This document shows, one piece after another, positions 12,330 through 25,649 of a DNA stretch of 64,000 bases; the stretch's first letter is position 1, and every line of letters starts with the position of its first letter. The notes below the pieces were generated by a model that did no database searches, was not told where the DNA came from, and saw only the letters and a list, made by a program, of their open reading frames with translations. The DNA is taken from the NCBI GenBank assembly GCA_026168455.1, contig CM047427.1, positions 13,607,505 through 13,671,504 of the forward strand, written 5' to 3'. A program made the position numbers and the translations under genes. This DNA comes from Theocolax elegans (Eukaryota; Arthropoda; Insecta; Hymenoptera; Cerocephalidae).

Positions 12330-15300
12330 TCTCGTCCTCAGGCCATCTACTTACTTTATCTCTTTCGAATCTTTTCACCTTTTCCCCAATTCTTTTCCTT
12401 TTTTTATCCTTTTTTTTTATCAAATTATAAATTGTCTTTTATAATGGGTTCCCATCTAATCCATTTCCTTTTCTTCTTTTAATACATTAGCAACGGATCT
12501 ACTCTGATCGCTTTAATAATTCTATTAGAAAAAGCTTTAAATCTCGTTTTGCGTATTGTTTTAATATTTTTAACGAGTATGAATAGCTTTATGTTATTTC
12601 GTTATGTTATTAGAGCTGAATTGAAGAGTTTGAATTGCAGTTTTTTTATAAAGAGGTATTATGTTAGATTTATGCAAATTTTTCATGGAATTTCCTCTAT
12701 TATTACATAATAATCCATATTTCCCAAATCATTTCTAACGAAATTAAATTTCTCTCAATATGTCAAATTGATGTACGTCAGAGAAAGACACGTACTCAAA
12801 AGTAGATCGATTAAAAATGAAAATTTTAATAATTAATTTTATTTAATACGAATATTCTGTAAATAGTACATTAAAATAGCTTGATTCGATATTCAAAATC
12901 ATTCATCTAACAATATTCGCACAATGTCCAAAGAAATAAAAGTAATAATACCTTTATATCCATACTTGTATGTAAATTAATCGCTTAAATATTTATTAAA
13001 TGATCGAAATAAAATGACGTAAAGACTGTGTGCACAAATACCCTTACAATAGATCAAAATGATATTAAATCTGATTTTTGAAGTTAAATCATTTTCTTGA
13101 TTACGCCATGTATGAAAGAAGCAAAGGAAATTGTGTCGTATTGAAAGTATTTGACCCACCCCCGTACAGCAAAGTTAACGTTCAAAGCTTCCAACTCAAA
13201 TCTAATATCGCGATAATATTAAATCGTATTCTTACTTCGATTTTCAATTTCATTCTTCATTTCAGAACCGACTTATACGTTTGAATATGCTTGTACGTCG
13301 ATAAAATTTCTACCAATTTTTGTACACACTCATTAAATACTTTCATGTCAAACGACACGGTAAATATTTTAATGAGATTCGACCCTCATACAAAGTACAC
13401 GGTACAATATATAGTCGAATACATTGTATGCAATATTTATTTTTAATCATTGTAATATGTAATCTGCAGTTTTGTTGATACAGTATATTTATAAATTTAA
13501 TAATGTCGATAATAACAGTTATACATAGTCTTTTTTACTTGATAAGTATATTTATTTCTGTTAATTTTTATACTTACTTTAGCTTACTTTTATGGAAGAT
13601 AATATTATTTCATAAACGTATTTTTCCTTAAATGACGAACTTAACCCCAATATTATTTTACTCAATCTTATTCATTTATTTATATTCATAGATTTAAAAA
13701 ACGATTATTTCTGTTTCTTAATATATTACAGTTGCAACGTAATAACCTGCACAACCGATAAATTTTTGTATTAATCGAATGGCTGTTGATTTATAGTGTT
13801 CTTTTATAAATTCAGTATAAACCAAGTACAAGTGTAAAAAGTAACTTTTATTAAATATAGTAGTCTTATAGCTATATAAATTCATTAAATTTCTTTATTT
13901 TAAGACAATGTATCAAATAAATTTTACAATAATTTATTATACTTGCAAAAAGAATGTATTCATTGTATAGTTTGTTTTTTTATAAATATATAATAATTAA
14001 TTTACTATTAAAATTAGGTCAGATCGCGACGATACTATATTTTTATTGTACATGTATTCTCGGTTAAATATAAGTTATAAACCGCGAGATATCCTTTTAT
14101 AAATGTTATAAGTAATTAAGAAATGTGAAGCACTCCACTCTTAACAATGGCAATCGAATGAATTTTAACTTCAACCGTTATATATTGCATTCATTTCTAT
14201 GCAGATTCGTTGAATGAGCGCATACTCTTTTTAATAAAATTGTTACATTTATTAGATTATTTAATTAAGATACTGCACGTTTTACCTCAGTCGAGAGTGC
14301 GATTCAACTTAATTAATGAAGTAATGAAGTGTTGAACTTGAAATTTAACTTATTTCCTAATCGCACATAAAACAATCAATATATATTTGACATTTGTTTA
14401 AAGAATTAAATTTGATTAAAAAAAGGACGGTTTTTCTTACATGACTGTTAATAGCCGCGGAAAAGGAAAAAAGCTATTAAATTTAAAAACCTATTTTAAA
14501 CCGTCAGTTTAATTTCTAGCGAGAGTGATCCACGCGTGTAAAAAAAGTTACTTAAAACTTGTCACTCTCAGAGTAACGTCCTATAGAATTTACTCATTGA
14601 CATTATTATTTCTCTCTATCCACTGGATTTCCTCAATATAAATTCCATTCTAACTAGTTTGCAATTGTATAAAAACATTAACGCGTCAGATCGAATGCAT
14701 CGCGCTTCAGCAGCATTATCGATAACATCCGCGGTTATGCATAAAATAATCATTTTTGTTTTCATTTTTTCACAGAACGTTGCGCACATATGCAGCAGTA
14801 TGCGATCCTATACGCAATCGTTAAATAAGCCATATTGAAGTTGATATATTAGTAGAGTATATTATTCAATTATAGATTTAACAAAGATAAATCACCTATA
14901 CATGCTAATAGTTAAATTTAAACTTCTATGTGCAATGTAATATTGATATATTGCAACAATACTTTAGTTACGGTATTGTGGTGTATTATTAAGAATTTAA
15001 TTAATTTTTTGGTTGTTTTTGTTTAAATATTTATTATTTGTTTATACGTACTATATCTGCGCTAAAATCAATTTGTTTATTGTAAAATGAAAAGGATATG
15101 TATATACACGGGATTTTCTTTTACAATCCGTTTTACGGAAAATTGAAAGTTGCCCGATTAATTATTGATGCAAAATAATAATTGGTTCCGCAGAGTGGAG
15201 AATAAATGAATAAAGATTGTAGAAATAATATCAACGTTATTCGGAAACAAAGTGTAAATTTAATTTATCGTTTGTATATGAATTTTAAGATGCATTAATA

Positions 15301-15900
15301 CGCAAATTTGTCATTTTTATGAAAATTCCTATAAAAGTTTATAATTACAAATTATTATTCAAATTTCAAGTTTAAAAGTAAATTTCATACGTATATTTCT
15401 GGCTTTATATCGTGTAATTTCTATGTTATACACGTAAACAAAGTCGAGTAAGAACTATTAAAGATTTATATAATATTTACTAAAGTGCAATTAAATCGAT
15501 AAAGTAAATATTATTGATACACGTTACTAAAATTCTACTGCAATTGTTATTATTTAGTTTAGTAAATCTTATGGTTTCATGTAGGATGATTTAAAATATT
15601 TAAAAACAGGAATATTACACTTAAGAAAATATTACTTTCTCATTGCAGTAAATATTATTAGAATTCATAATCAGAAAATTTACTAATGAGGTTAAGAAAA
15701 TTATACTCGATTTTTTTTCGTTCACTTGCCACATGGAAGTTCGAAAAGTGAAATTTATTAATTCTATAAAAAAAAATATTTCTTTCGAGCGTCAAACTCG
15801 AAATTCATCATTGAATTAAATTAAAGGAACTTAATGTACACGTTAAAACGACAAAGTAAAATTGTAATATACAATAAACCAGAAAAAAAGAAGCAAGCAA
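12330..15900. other. AT-rich non-coding stretch
   Basis: No gene is seen. One short plus-strand frame at 13078-13284 has a less biased composition around its codons 8-40 (YERSKGNCVV, then FDPPPYSKVN) but no convincing splice sites and no recognised domain. The rest is AT-rich and structureless. Confidence 0.5.
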
Positions 15901-15903
15901 ACA

Positions 15904-16113
15904 TTAACTACACACATTACGCGTGTTACTTTTACACGCATATATGTACACATAAAAAAAGGACAAAAACATAATCACGACGGTAAATAATTTCTTTATT
16001 CGGTCGATCAAGGTATACGCGATTTCGATCTCACCCGCGTCAATCACTCTTAAGGCTTCTGAGTACAACCGGTTGTAAACAGATACAAACCGATGCATTA
16101 CCGCTGCTACGTA

Positions 16114-16155
<42 letters not shown>

Positions 16156-16284
16156 CACTCGTATAATTAGAGTACTTTTCAACTTTGCGATTTTTTCGCA
16201 AGTGCGTATAAGAGCGGACTCGTGGATATTATTCAAAGATTTATTAACTTTGATAAGTATCGCGTCAAGTTTCACTCTTGGCAA
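15904..16284 (-). CDS. Doubtful ORF of 126 codons interrupted by an AT microsatellite
   Basis: This minus-strand frame opens with ATG and stays open for 126 codons. Its first 40 residues and residues about 62-105 have a balanced composition (for example VYNRLYSEALRVIDAGEIEI). Between them lies a run of Tyr-Ile repeats encoded by the (AT)n microsatellite at 16121-16150. No domain, signal peptide or homologue is recognised. The microsatellite may simply have kept two unrelated frames joined. It could be a small lineage-specific gene, but chance is equally likely. Confidence 0.2.
16121..16150. repeat. (AT)15 microsatellite
   Basis: An uninterrupted AT dinucleotide run of 30 bp, flanked by imperfect GTATAT and ACATAC. 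Confidence 0.95.
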
Positions 16285-16289
16285 TGAAA

Positions 16290-18960
16290 GTTTAAATTCA
16301 CTGGTAATATAATATATAAATATACCGATCGCTCAAGAGATTATTTGTTTTAACGCTTATTGTGGGGGCTAATGAAACGTTTGAAAATCTTGATTACGCG
16401 CATATAGTTTTCGACTTGTTAGAATAAACGTACTGGATTCGACTGGATCGATTAAAAAATCGTGATGTTACTCAAAACGTACGATGAAAATTAAGGTTAA
16501 ATACTATACTACCCGCGCGAATGTCTATACCACAGTTGGGATGGTAATCTGCAACGTTGACTGACACTGTATATACACGTCGAGCTATAAAACTCAGTTA
16601 TCATTTAATCGAGTCCCTTGCGAGTTTAAACTGTCTAAATAACAAACCGGAACCAGCAACAAAAATCTATCTCCCTTTTGAACGTGTAGGTTAATCGCGT
16701 GTGCGTGCGCGCGTGTGTGTGCGTTGAGGATATGCAAGTATCATGCGCACCAGTTAGTAAGAGAAAAAGGAAGGAAAAAAAAAGTTCTACCCTAAAGGCT
16801 TAAACTCATCTCCTTAAACGATTAATAAATCCAGCCAAGGCTTTACCCTTTTTCCTACGAGTTTTTGCCAAGAGGAACTTTCTAAAGGTGTCACGATTCC
16901 ACAGATTGCCCGGATCAGCTAGCCCGCAACGTTTTGCATGATTTTATCGCCAGCCCGTAAGGAATTAACCAGGAGCTTAATTAAACTTTCAAGTTGGTGT
17001 ATATATAGTACGTATTATTTGTAATATATGCAAATTGATTTTTATTTACTTAACCTGACATTATCGACGTATCCTCCGGTTTAGCTTTGTTTATTTTTGT
17101 CTCAACTTCGATGTACTTTAATTCTTACGTTAAATTGTTTACTGTTATACGATCCTTTTACCTTACGAGTACATAAATTAGCGGGTGCTTAATGAACGTG
17201 GCAATCCAAGGTATTATAGACGCGTATATATATATGACGTGTGTTCATTATTCATTCGTGGATATTGATACCGAGTGAAACTAGTTGACTATCTGTTAAA
17301 TTAAATTACGCATAAGTTTATGTGCCTAAACTTACTACTGTTTCACCTCTATTGGTATTAGACATATTAGATATATATATATATGAATATTGAGAACGTT
17401 CATTTTTTGTTTCTTTTTTTTTCAATACAATTGATAATAGGTTTCAAAATTAATCGCTTATATGGCTACCTTAAACTATGCGTAACGGTCCTGCTCCTGA
17501 GTGAAATCAAAATTAGCGATACGATCGGATAATTTGTATACATTAACGGTATATGGTTTAAGATACGAAAGTTTCATTATGCACGATGCGTAATGTTTTA
17601 TTAATCCAAACACTTATGAAATGAGTTATTGGTTTATAATGGATGTAGACGTTAATAATAGTGCAGTTTGACAGTTATTTTAATTAAATATTATTTATAC
17701 ACTTTTATGGATAATTAGTACTAATTAATTTTAATATAATTACTATTGTAATTAAATAGTACGAAGCAACAATAAAACGTACGTTATATATAATTATCAG
17801 ATTTTGTAATTGTGTATTATTGGAATTAGAATTTTCTGATAAACTACCGTGATGTGCGGTGGATATTATATATAAAGACATTATTACGAATATATTATGA
17901 TTTTTTAGATCAATTTTTGTCGAACAGCTTATACATGTCTCAGATTTACCGTATTGCCGTGCTAAACCATTAGAAAATTTGCATTGTATGTTTTAATTCA
18001 ATTTAAGTAAAAAATAATGAAAAACATAGCAAATTGAATGTTAAATCGTATAAGTTCAAAGTTATTATTTAAAGTTACAATACCATTGAAGAAGTTAGAA
18101 TCATTTCGAAGTAAAATCAAACTCACGGCTACTATAGATACATCCTTACATCGAATCTTCGACAACACACGTTGAGCTCACATGTACGAACCGAGGGTGA
18201 AAGAAAAAATAAAGGACCGCGGGGGAATCTTAAAAACAGGTTCAACTTCTTTCTCGGATGCACGTGTTTTCGATTCGGCGTCCGTACGAAACCCGCGAAA
18301 TCGTAAATTACATCGATCAAACGAAGAGGAACAGAATGAAATGATTCGGCGGAGCAAATATAGAATGTTATGTATAAAGCATGTGTATTGAAATCAAAAT
18401 GTATTATTTTATATCTATATATCTAATCTCGTGATATCAAACGTACCAATACATACATTCATTATACTAATAATTTACGTGGATTTGATGAACATAGAAT
18501 GAATGTATATAGTTCGATTAGTTATCATAATTATTGAATATGCTTCATCGTCAGTTAAGCAATACTGCACGTAATTTGGTTAATTTTATTTATATGATTA
18601 AAAACTATAGTTCCACTGTGTCAATTAATCGAGTTGGTCAAAATAAACCTAATTACGATATTGTTTATATATTGTAGATTCTGATAAATCTGGGCAAGAT
18701 TGATGTAATGGATGAATAAGTAATTTAATTATTATTCCAAATGGATATTCAATGGTATTAAAGAGATATTGAATCAAAAGTGACAGTGATCCATCGTTAC
18801 GATATTAAAAATGATGTTTTAATTGTAAATATTGAAAATATTAATAGAAGGTATTACAAAATTATATAAAATTGTAATAATTAATATATTATAATTTTTA
18901 ACAACATATTAATATATGATCGTCTCGAAAGACGAAAATTGATAATGAAATATTAGCTTT
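16290..18960. other. Non-coding stretch with a GC-richer block at 16.7-17.0 kb
   Basis: A GT/GC simple patch lies at about 16698-16722. The block 16860-16990 is less AT-biased and holds homeodomain-like sites (TTTTATCGCC at about 16941, CTTAATTAAA at about 16976) and could be an enhancer. A second GC-richer patch at 18130-18350 carries overlapping short frames on both strands with no domain. The rest is AT-rich. No gene is called. Confidence 0.35.
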
Positions 18961-18974
18961 GAAGCATTACTCAC

Positions 18975-19027
18975 CAACATTTGAGGGTATCTTAAAATAA
19001 TCCAATATAAATTTCGTGACAACTTAC
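18975..19027 (-). promoter_or_regulatory. Recursive (ratchet) splice site with short downstream exon
   Basis: On the minus strand the sequence TTTTTCTTTTTGTTTTAG, an excellent polypyrimidine tract and 3' splice site, is followed directly by GTAAGTT, a near-perfect 5' splice site. This juxtaposition defines recursive splice sites of long introns as known in Drosophila. A second donor, GTGAGTAAT, follows 53 nt downstream and would delimit a recursive splice exon. One frame of the 53 nt is open (KLSRNLYWIILRYPQML), but coding is not required for such exons. Sites of the same layout on the same strand lie at 52638-52680 and at 4360/1618. Confidence 0.55.
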
Positions 19028-19059
19028 CTAAAACAAAAAGAAAAATACAATTATGAATA

Positions 19060-20860
19060 CGTGATAATTATAATAAAGATATTTAATTATAAATATTAAA
19101 ACTAAATGTATCAATTTAATCAAAAATCAAAAGCATATTTTCTAAATTGGTTGGAATAAAAAATAATTTTTCATTAAAAGAAATATGGAGAGTAGTATAT
19201 TAGAAATAAAAACTAATCGAATGACACGTTACAATCACAATAAAACGATATACAACGATCTTAATTTAAATAAAAATAATATCATCCCCTAAAATCTTTG
19301 AAAAAAAAAAAATAAAAGTAAACACAATAATGTATATTCAAGAAACTTCAAAAACTTGTACATTCAAATAATTTCTATAAGATTGAAATTTGATTGACAA
19401 ACGATTTCCGATGCACGGAACGCACGTGTTCGATACAATTCGTTCATCTCTACGCTAAACAAATAAAACACGCACAATGTTTTAAGAGCCAACAGTTATT
19501 TCCGATAAAGTCCACATTAAATCCAGATTCCCTCGATTGTAAACATTTGTATATAGATATATACATAGATAGATATCCACGGTTTCATGAAAACGCTGGG
19601 AGAAGATCTGAAACGTGGCCATTGACATTGGGACTGGTTTAGACAAGGGGCTATACACGTCGAAATTCTGCCAATCTAAACAGCCCCTGGGGATAGTACC
19701 ATGTACGTGACCAAAATACTCGGTTCAGCTTTATACATCAGCGTACGGAAGATTCGAAAATTCATTCGAGGGGATGATTATCTTTTCTTACGAATCTTAA
19801 AGATTTCGAGTGGTTTGTTTAATTTGTATAGCTGGTGTTAATTAAACACGTTGTTTATTTCGAGTGGCCACGGTATATATATAAACCTAAACACTCGAAA
19901 GGTTTAGTTTGTAATTTGTATATAATTTCAAGTGTGCGGACGGTTAATGCACTGTAAATTCAAAGGAGGATCAACAATTTGGAACAACTATAGAAATTTA
20001 GCTTTGTCAGGGTATCCCCTTTATCAAAGGAACTTAAATAACTTCAATGGCTTTTACTGAATGTTATAATTCGTATACACTCGAGTTCAAACTGAATAAT
20101 TGTATTACAAACACTTAATGCCGATCTCTATTGTTGACTACAAATTTTTAAACTCGGATAAGTCCATGAGCTTTTCTTTATAAACCGTTAATTTATTTAT
20201 TTACCGTTGTTATATCGTCTGATCTAATTAGGTGACCGTGATTTATTGTTTGTTTATTCCCTAAATTTGTGGTTTCATTTCAGTCGACGTATCGTCAAAA
20301 TGTATACACATACATTGAAGATCACATTTTGATGGTCTGAACAAAATAGTAATGACTGTTACGTAAATAATAGTAAATAAATTCTCGTTAAACTCTTCTC
20401 ATTAAGGGAATGCAAGATTGAGTTATGTATCTATGTATCATATTTTTTAATGCACTTAGAGCAGGACATCTCAGGAAACGCTTCATCGCATAGTCTAAAA
20501 TTTTTAACATAACATGAAATCATTTATTAAATAAAATAAATTTTAGTGATATTATTATCATTAGTTAAAAAATAATGGGAAATCAAATAAATAATTTGCT
20601 AAATAATGATTTTAAGTATTTCTTTGTTTTTTTTGTTCCATTTTAATGAATTAGAATTATATTAATTGTTATTATTAAAATTGTAGCCTATCCGATGAAG
20701 TGGTTCCTAAAACATTCTGTTCAAAGACATATAATTCATTATAAATTAGCTAAAAAATGTGAAATAAAAATTAATACTAGTTTATAATAAATAGTTTTTT
20801 TTAATTTTAGGTCATTCACTTTCTATCGCTCATACTTCACACTAAAATATTCGAATAATT
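19060..20860. other. AT-rich non-coding stretch
   Basis: No exon or repeat of note. A moderately GC-richer patch (19390-19720) has an 82-codon frame without a domain. Confidence 0.5.
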
Positions 20861-20869
20861 TGAACCTAT

Positions 20870-22110
20870 TTGTCCATTCGATCAGCTAAATTCAAACAAA
20901 ATGAGAATCGGACCACAGCAATGTACGATCCAAAATAGCCCGAAATCCATTCGGATAATGCTAGGAATTTAGTTTCTTTCTCCCGAGCGATATTCCTATT
21001 GGTCTTGTTTCTTCGCCGTGAGCTTCCTCTCTTCGAGGCGAGCAACATACACAGACACACGAGAGCAGATTATGTATCTCAATCATGTGAAACTACCGGG
21101 GCGGGAATCGTCCGGCGGCCGCGACATGTGTGGTCTACCGCTCCCTTATGGCTGTTTAATTATGTTCCTCGCGCTCGATTATTAGAAACTCAAAGTGCTT
21201 ATTACTTAGTCGCCATTTTTATCCTTTATTCTTAAATTGGTCATTTTGAATTTTGCCACGCCACTAGCGTTCCGCATTTTGGCGCGAGTTTTTATTTAAA
21301 CGTTATCCTAGAAACATTTACGGTTCTGAATTTCATCATAATTGATAGGTACGATGCTCGATTAGATGTTGAATTACCTTTTATAACCAATTTTTTTTCT
21401 GTTACATGATCGCACGCCAACGTCTTACCGATCGATGATTACACGGTTTAAATTAATCGAGATATTGAGCTTGTTTATATAGGCTTCGGCGAGATTATAA
21501 GATATACTTTCACCGATTTAATTTTGAAAGTAACTGTAATATATTATTATAAAATTATCAAGGTCACTAAATTTTTGTTTATCCTCTCGAAGTAAATAAA
21601 AATACGTGTGGAAAGAAAAAGATGGGAAAATAAAAGTTTTTCGATTACCCTCACGACAAACCCGTATAAAAAGTTGTCGCAACGACTAAACGTAGTCCTT
21701 TCGGCAAATCGGAAATTCCGAAAGGAACCAAAGAGAAGCTCCGGAGCTGCCGCAGGTCAATACCGATTTTACAAGTTTGTCGTGCCCGACCTCAAAGGCT
21801 GGTTTGTATTCGTCTTTGATGCACCGTCGAATGAAAGGTCGAGCTTTATCTAGTCGGGAGCCCGCGAAAATGTGCATCCGGTGAAGGATCTTTGCCGGAG
21901 ATTGCGCTTTTCCGTACGGATCTTGGCGAGCCGCTGATCGATGCTCGCGTGATCGAGCGTTCGGTTACCCCTCTATCCCCCCCCCCCCCCCCATGATCTT
22001 CAAGGTGTACGGGTTGTGGTTGTGGTCGCGGTGGACTGCCCCGGGAATTTACGGCACCGGTTTTAACATCGGTATTCTTACCCATACTGTGGGAATGGAT
22101 TCGATGATTA
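20870..22110. other. Longest GC-richer island of the window
   Basis: The sequence between about 20990 and 22100 is much less AT-biased, CpG-containing and crossed by short frames on both strands (62-82 codons) that overlap and have no recognised domain. It includes CGCCACTAGCG near 21260 (see the CTCF-like finding), a GCCATTTTT element at about 21212 and a run of 16 C at 21977-21992. A promoter, enhancer or non-coding exon is plausible; no TATA box, initiator or splice-bounded coding exon could be fixed. Confidence 0.35.
21977..21992. repeat. Poly-C run (16 C)
   Basis: Sixteen consecutive C, unusual in this AT-rich sequence, within the GC-richer island. Confidence 0.95.
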
Positions 22111-24750
22111 AATGTGATCGATCGGGTGTGTTTAACCTAACACTACTGTTCTTCCTTTTTCGCTGTAACTTGACCATTTAATTTCTATAATGTTTTTTTA
22201 CCCCTTTACAGTCGATTCGTTATTTCTATCGCGGTGTACGACGTTAAATAGAAACCACTATAAAATTTGATTGAAATTAATAAAAGACGACGCGCAGTTG
22301 ATCATTTTAAACCCAAAAAAATTAGGTTGGAACAAAGGTATTACATAAAACGAAAAAGTCAACAAGAAGATCTTGTTACTTTTTCCCTCTTTCATTCTTT
22401 AGATCTTATTTACTTCTCATACTATTTGCGTACTTGAACTGCTCGGTTACCTTTTGATCCACAATCGCGTTCTTATCTATACACCCATGGATTTTTCATC
22501 ACCACTCTAGCTACTGTTTCCAGTTCACGTTAACTTGCATTTTTATACGATTGGTGTGGTAGATAAAGTTACTTAACTGCAACTCCTGACTTACTAATTT
22601 CTTAATCTTCTTGGTAAATATATGATTATTTTCTTTTACATAACGGAATTAATGTCATTTGTTACCTAAATTTAATGTTAAAATTGTTATTTTCCAGACA
22701 GCGGAATATCATAACTTTCTCGAAATTCTACAAATTGAGAAAAGTTGTTCTTGTATTACATCGGGTAACGTAAACTAAAATTAAAACCGCTGTTGCCTAG
22801 TTGTACTCGATTAGTTTAGTTACAAGTTTCGTTCTAATGAGTTTTTAGATTATATTTATTATGGCGAAAATTATAATATTTTTCACTTGGCTTTGCTATT
22901 TCAATATTTTACATTGCAATTGCTGTGTAGCGTAAATTATTGTTTTATCATAGCTGACATGTATTTGCGGGATAAAAAACAACTGTAATTAAATAATAAA
23001 CAAAAGAGAATGACTTGCAAGTTGATACAACCCTTATTTATATACAGTACATTATATTTAAATTAATCAATATTGCATATTTTATATAGATATCTGGAAA
23101 TTAGTTGCAATTTCATCTATTAATTATTCTACGAATCTTGGGGAACAATCCTTGTTTACGATAACTGTTGTACCCAAATATTTTTGAGTAATTTAATTAA
23201 AAAGTATTGATCAATCGTACCTTACAGATATTGCGGTAGGAATCGATATATTAAAAATGGACACATTGCTGGGAAATGGGTATGAAAAATAACTTATCAA
23301 TTATCAATCGTAAAATATTGTTATATCAATTTAATCTTACCCCGAACATTTTTAATTTACTAATAATATTCTGAATTTCCAATCTGGTGTAAATTACTTA
23401 TTATTGACTTTAAAACTAAAATCCTTCAAAAAATATATGATTGATCCTAATAAACTTTATATACTTATCAGTTTTGCCAAAAACATCTTCGTTTCTAATT
23501 GCTTTAACATGGATTGCAGCAGGTGATTTTACTTTAATAAATCGACGAAGACACGAGAAAAAAGGATTACTATAAGATGAAAAACTTAAAAATTTTCAAA
23601 TACTTTTATTTGAAACATTTTTTAACCAAGCCCAACCTAACTTTTTTTAAATTGTTTAATGCGACGTTTTAGTCAAATTACTTGATTTTAAATTCTAAAA
23701 ACTCCTGACCATAATATATATGTTTATGTTCTCACTTAAGCGTGATCGCATTAAATATATTCACCCTTGATTACGTTTATTTTGATTGCAAGCCTCTTCA
23801 ATTTCATTATGGCATTGCACCTGTATAGAGTTAATACGCTAACTACAAGAGATGTAAAAAGGTACAATAACCGAGAGGTAAAAGCTCGCTGGAGCTATTA
23901 TCCCAACAACCGTTAAAAGTAAATAAAACCGAGTCTGAAACTACCAATCGAATAAATTTACCTACCATTACATTTCCAATTACTTACTATACACCCATCA
24001 CCATCATAAAAATTGTAAACTCCGCAATTAGTGTATAAGCCTTGAAACGACAAAACGATAAACATTAAAAGAAAGAAAATCAGAAACGATTGGCTTTCGT
24101 TCGTGTCGATTCAAAGGATCGATGTATAGTGCTTCAATTTTATTTTTTTTACCAAATTATTTAATTCCGGGCGAAATTTTAATGCTGTTTCTCTTGCACG
24201 AATGTATTTGGGAAGATTTTTTTTTTGGTCTCCGTGAGTTGCATAATGAGCTAATGAGATTTAGTATGTAATTGAGTGCCAAACGAGGTGAAGGGGTTTT
24301 AACGCGTCTCGTCTAACGGGAATACTAATTTTGCATTCGGATTCGTTTGAAATATTATTTTCACCAAGGTTTTGTAGAATATCTCCTGAACTAACGAACT
24401 TCTTTTGATGATGGGAATTTTATTACAACCTCCTGAATTTTGTAATTGTCATCGTCATTTTCAAATGAGATGCATATGACTAATCAAAGTGCTATTGTTA
24501 TCGTTTCAATTTAGATTACATAGAATTTTCGATTTGAATTCGTTTACACCGTTTCTTTCACATTTGCGAATCATAAAATATATTAAGGGACACGTACTGA
24601 TTGAATATATTTGCAGTAATTAACTAATTAGTTATTACAATTGTGTAAAGATAAAGTTTTCAAAAAGTACTTTACAAGAAATATTTTCGCTATTTCGTAC
24701 GGCCGTTTAAATCGTGGAATCAGTTTTGATAAGAGTCGCAAGTAGAATTA
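22110..24750. other. AT-rich non-coding stretch
   Basis: No gene, repeat or structured RNA recognised. Confidence 0.5.
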
Positions 24751-24759
24751 AAGTTTTTA

Positions 24760-25640
24760 ACCAAATACGTAATTCTCTTCTATTAGTTTTTTTAATTCTA
24801 TTTTTTCTTTTACTATCTGCAAACTTTCATAATATTGCTGTGATTTTTCAGTCTCTACTTTTAATTTATCTCTATTTTTGCTAATATTATTTTCTAAATA
24901 CTTTCAAATAAAATCATGACTTTTCCCATGCTGATTAATACAAAACAAAAGCATAATTGGACCTCCCATGTCGTGATATCATTTAATCATTATCATTATC
25001 ATGTTATCATTAGGACATTTTTTTCCAATATCGTTGTTTTATCATTTACTTAACATTGTAGTTATAGTTCGATTCAGTCGTTCAATCTGTCCACTTGTTT
25101 AAGGTGAACCAGTTGCACTTTTATCAGTTTTATACTGTATTCATCAATCAAATCATTGAGTTCTTGTGATAAAGAAAAGCTTCCTCCATCAGATATTATA
25201 CATTGTAGTTTTCTATAAATAAAGCAAGTAAAATAGGTTTCTAAACATGCAATTGTTTTACTTAAAGTAGCACATTTTGTACTATAAAGTTTAATCAATT
25301 TCCAAAACCAATAAATTACACCAAAAATATGTTTTTTATATGAAACTCTTGAATCTAATACAGTCATATGATCTGTATATAAAATGTGTAATGATTTATT
25401 ATCTTTAGGAATTGTATATTCGCAAAACCTTCTACTATTCTTGACAAAGGATTAAAAGCAATCTACTTATAACAATTAAGTATATAATTTTTAATTTCTT
25501 TTTCATATCCAATGTCTAAATTCATCATGGCTTTGAACTTTCTATAAACAATACCATTACACATGTTAAATTATTTAATTTTTCACTTATTTTATAATTG
25601 TTACATCTCTATTTTGTGTTATAATTAAGTTTGAATCTTA
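24760..25640 (-). pseudogene. Decayed Ty3/gypsy-type retrotransposon integrase
   Basis: Read on the minus strand with frameshifts and stops, the segment follows the order of a Ty3/gypsy integrase. First comes a zinc-binding-domain-side piece starting NGIVYRKFK (about 25560), then IPKDNKSLHILYTDHMT with the first catalytic Asp (about 25390), KHIFGVIYWFWKLIKLY, then CIISDGGS with the second Asp (about 25190), and finally, after a frame change, SGQIERLNRTI with the catalytic Glu (about 25085). Past the core a Lys/Glu-rich tail fades out near 24760. The longest open stretch is 25074-25367. No LTRs, protease or reverse transcriptase were found nearby, so this is an isolated, inactive fragment. The family assignment rests on remembered conserved motifs. 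Confidence 0.75.
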
Positions 25641-25649
25641 TAAATTATC

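Noticed and set aside
22660..22685. AAATTTAG|GTAACA on the minus strand
   Set aside because: Weak donor and no pyrimidine tract.
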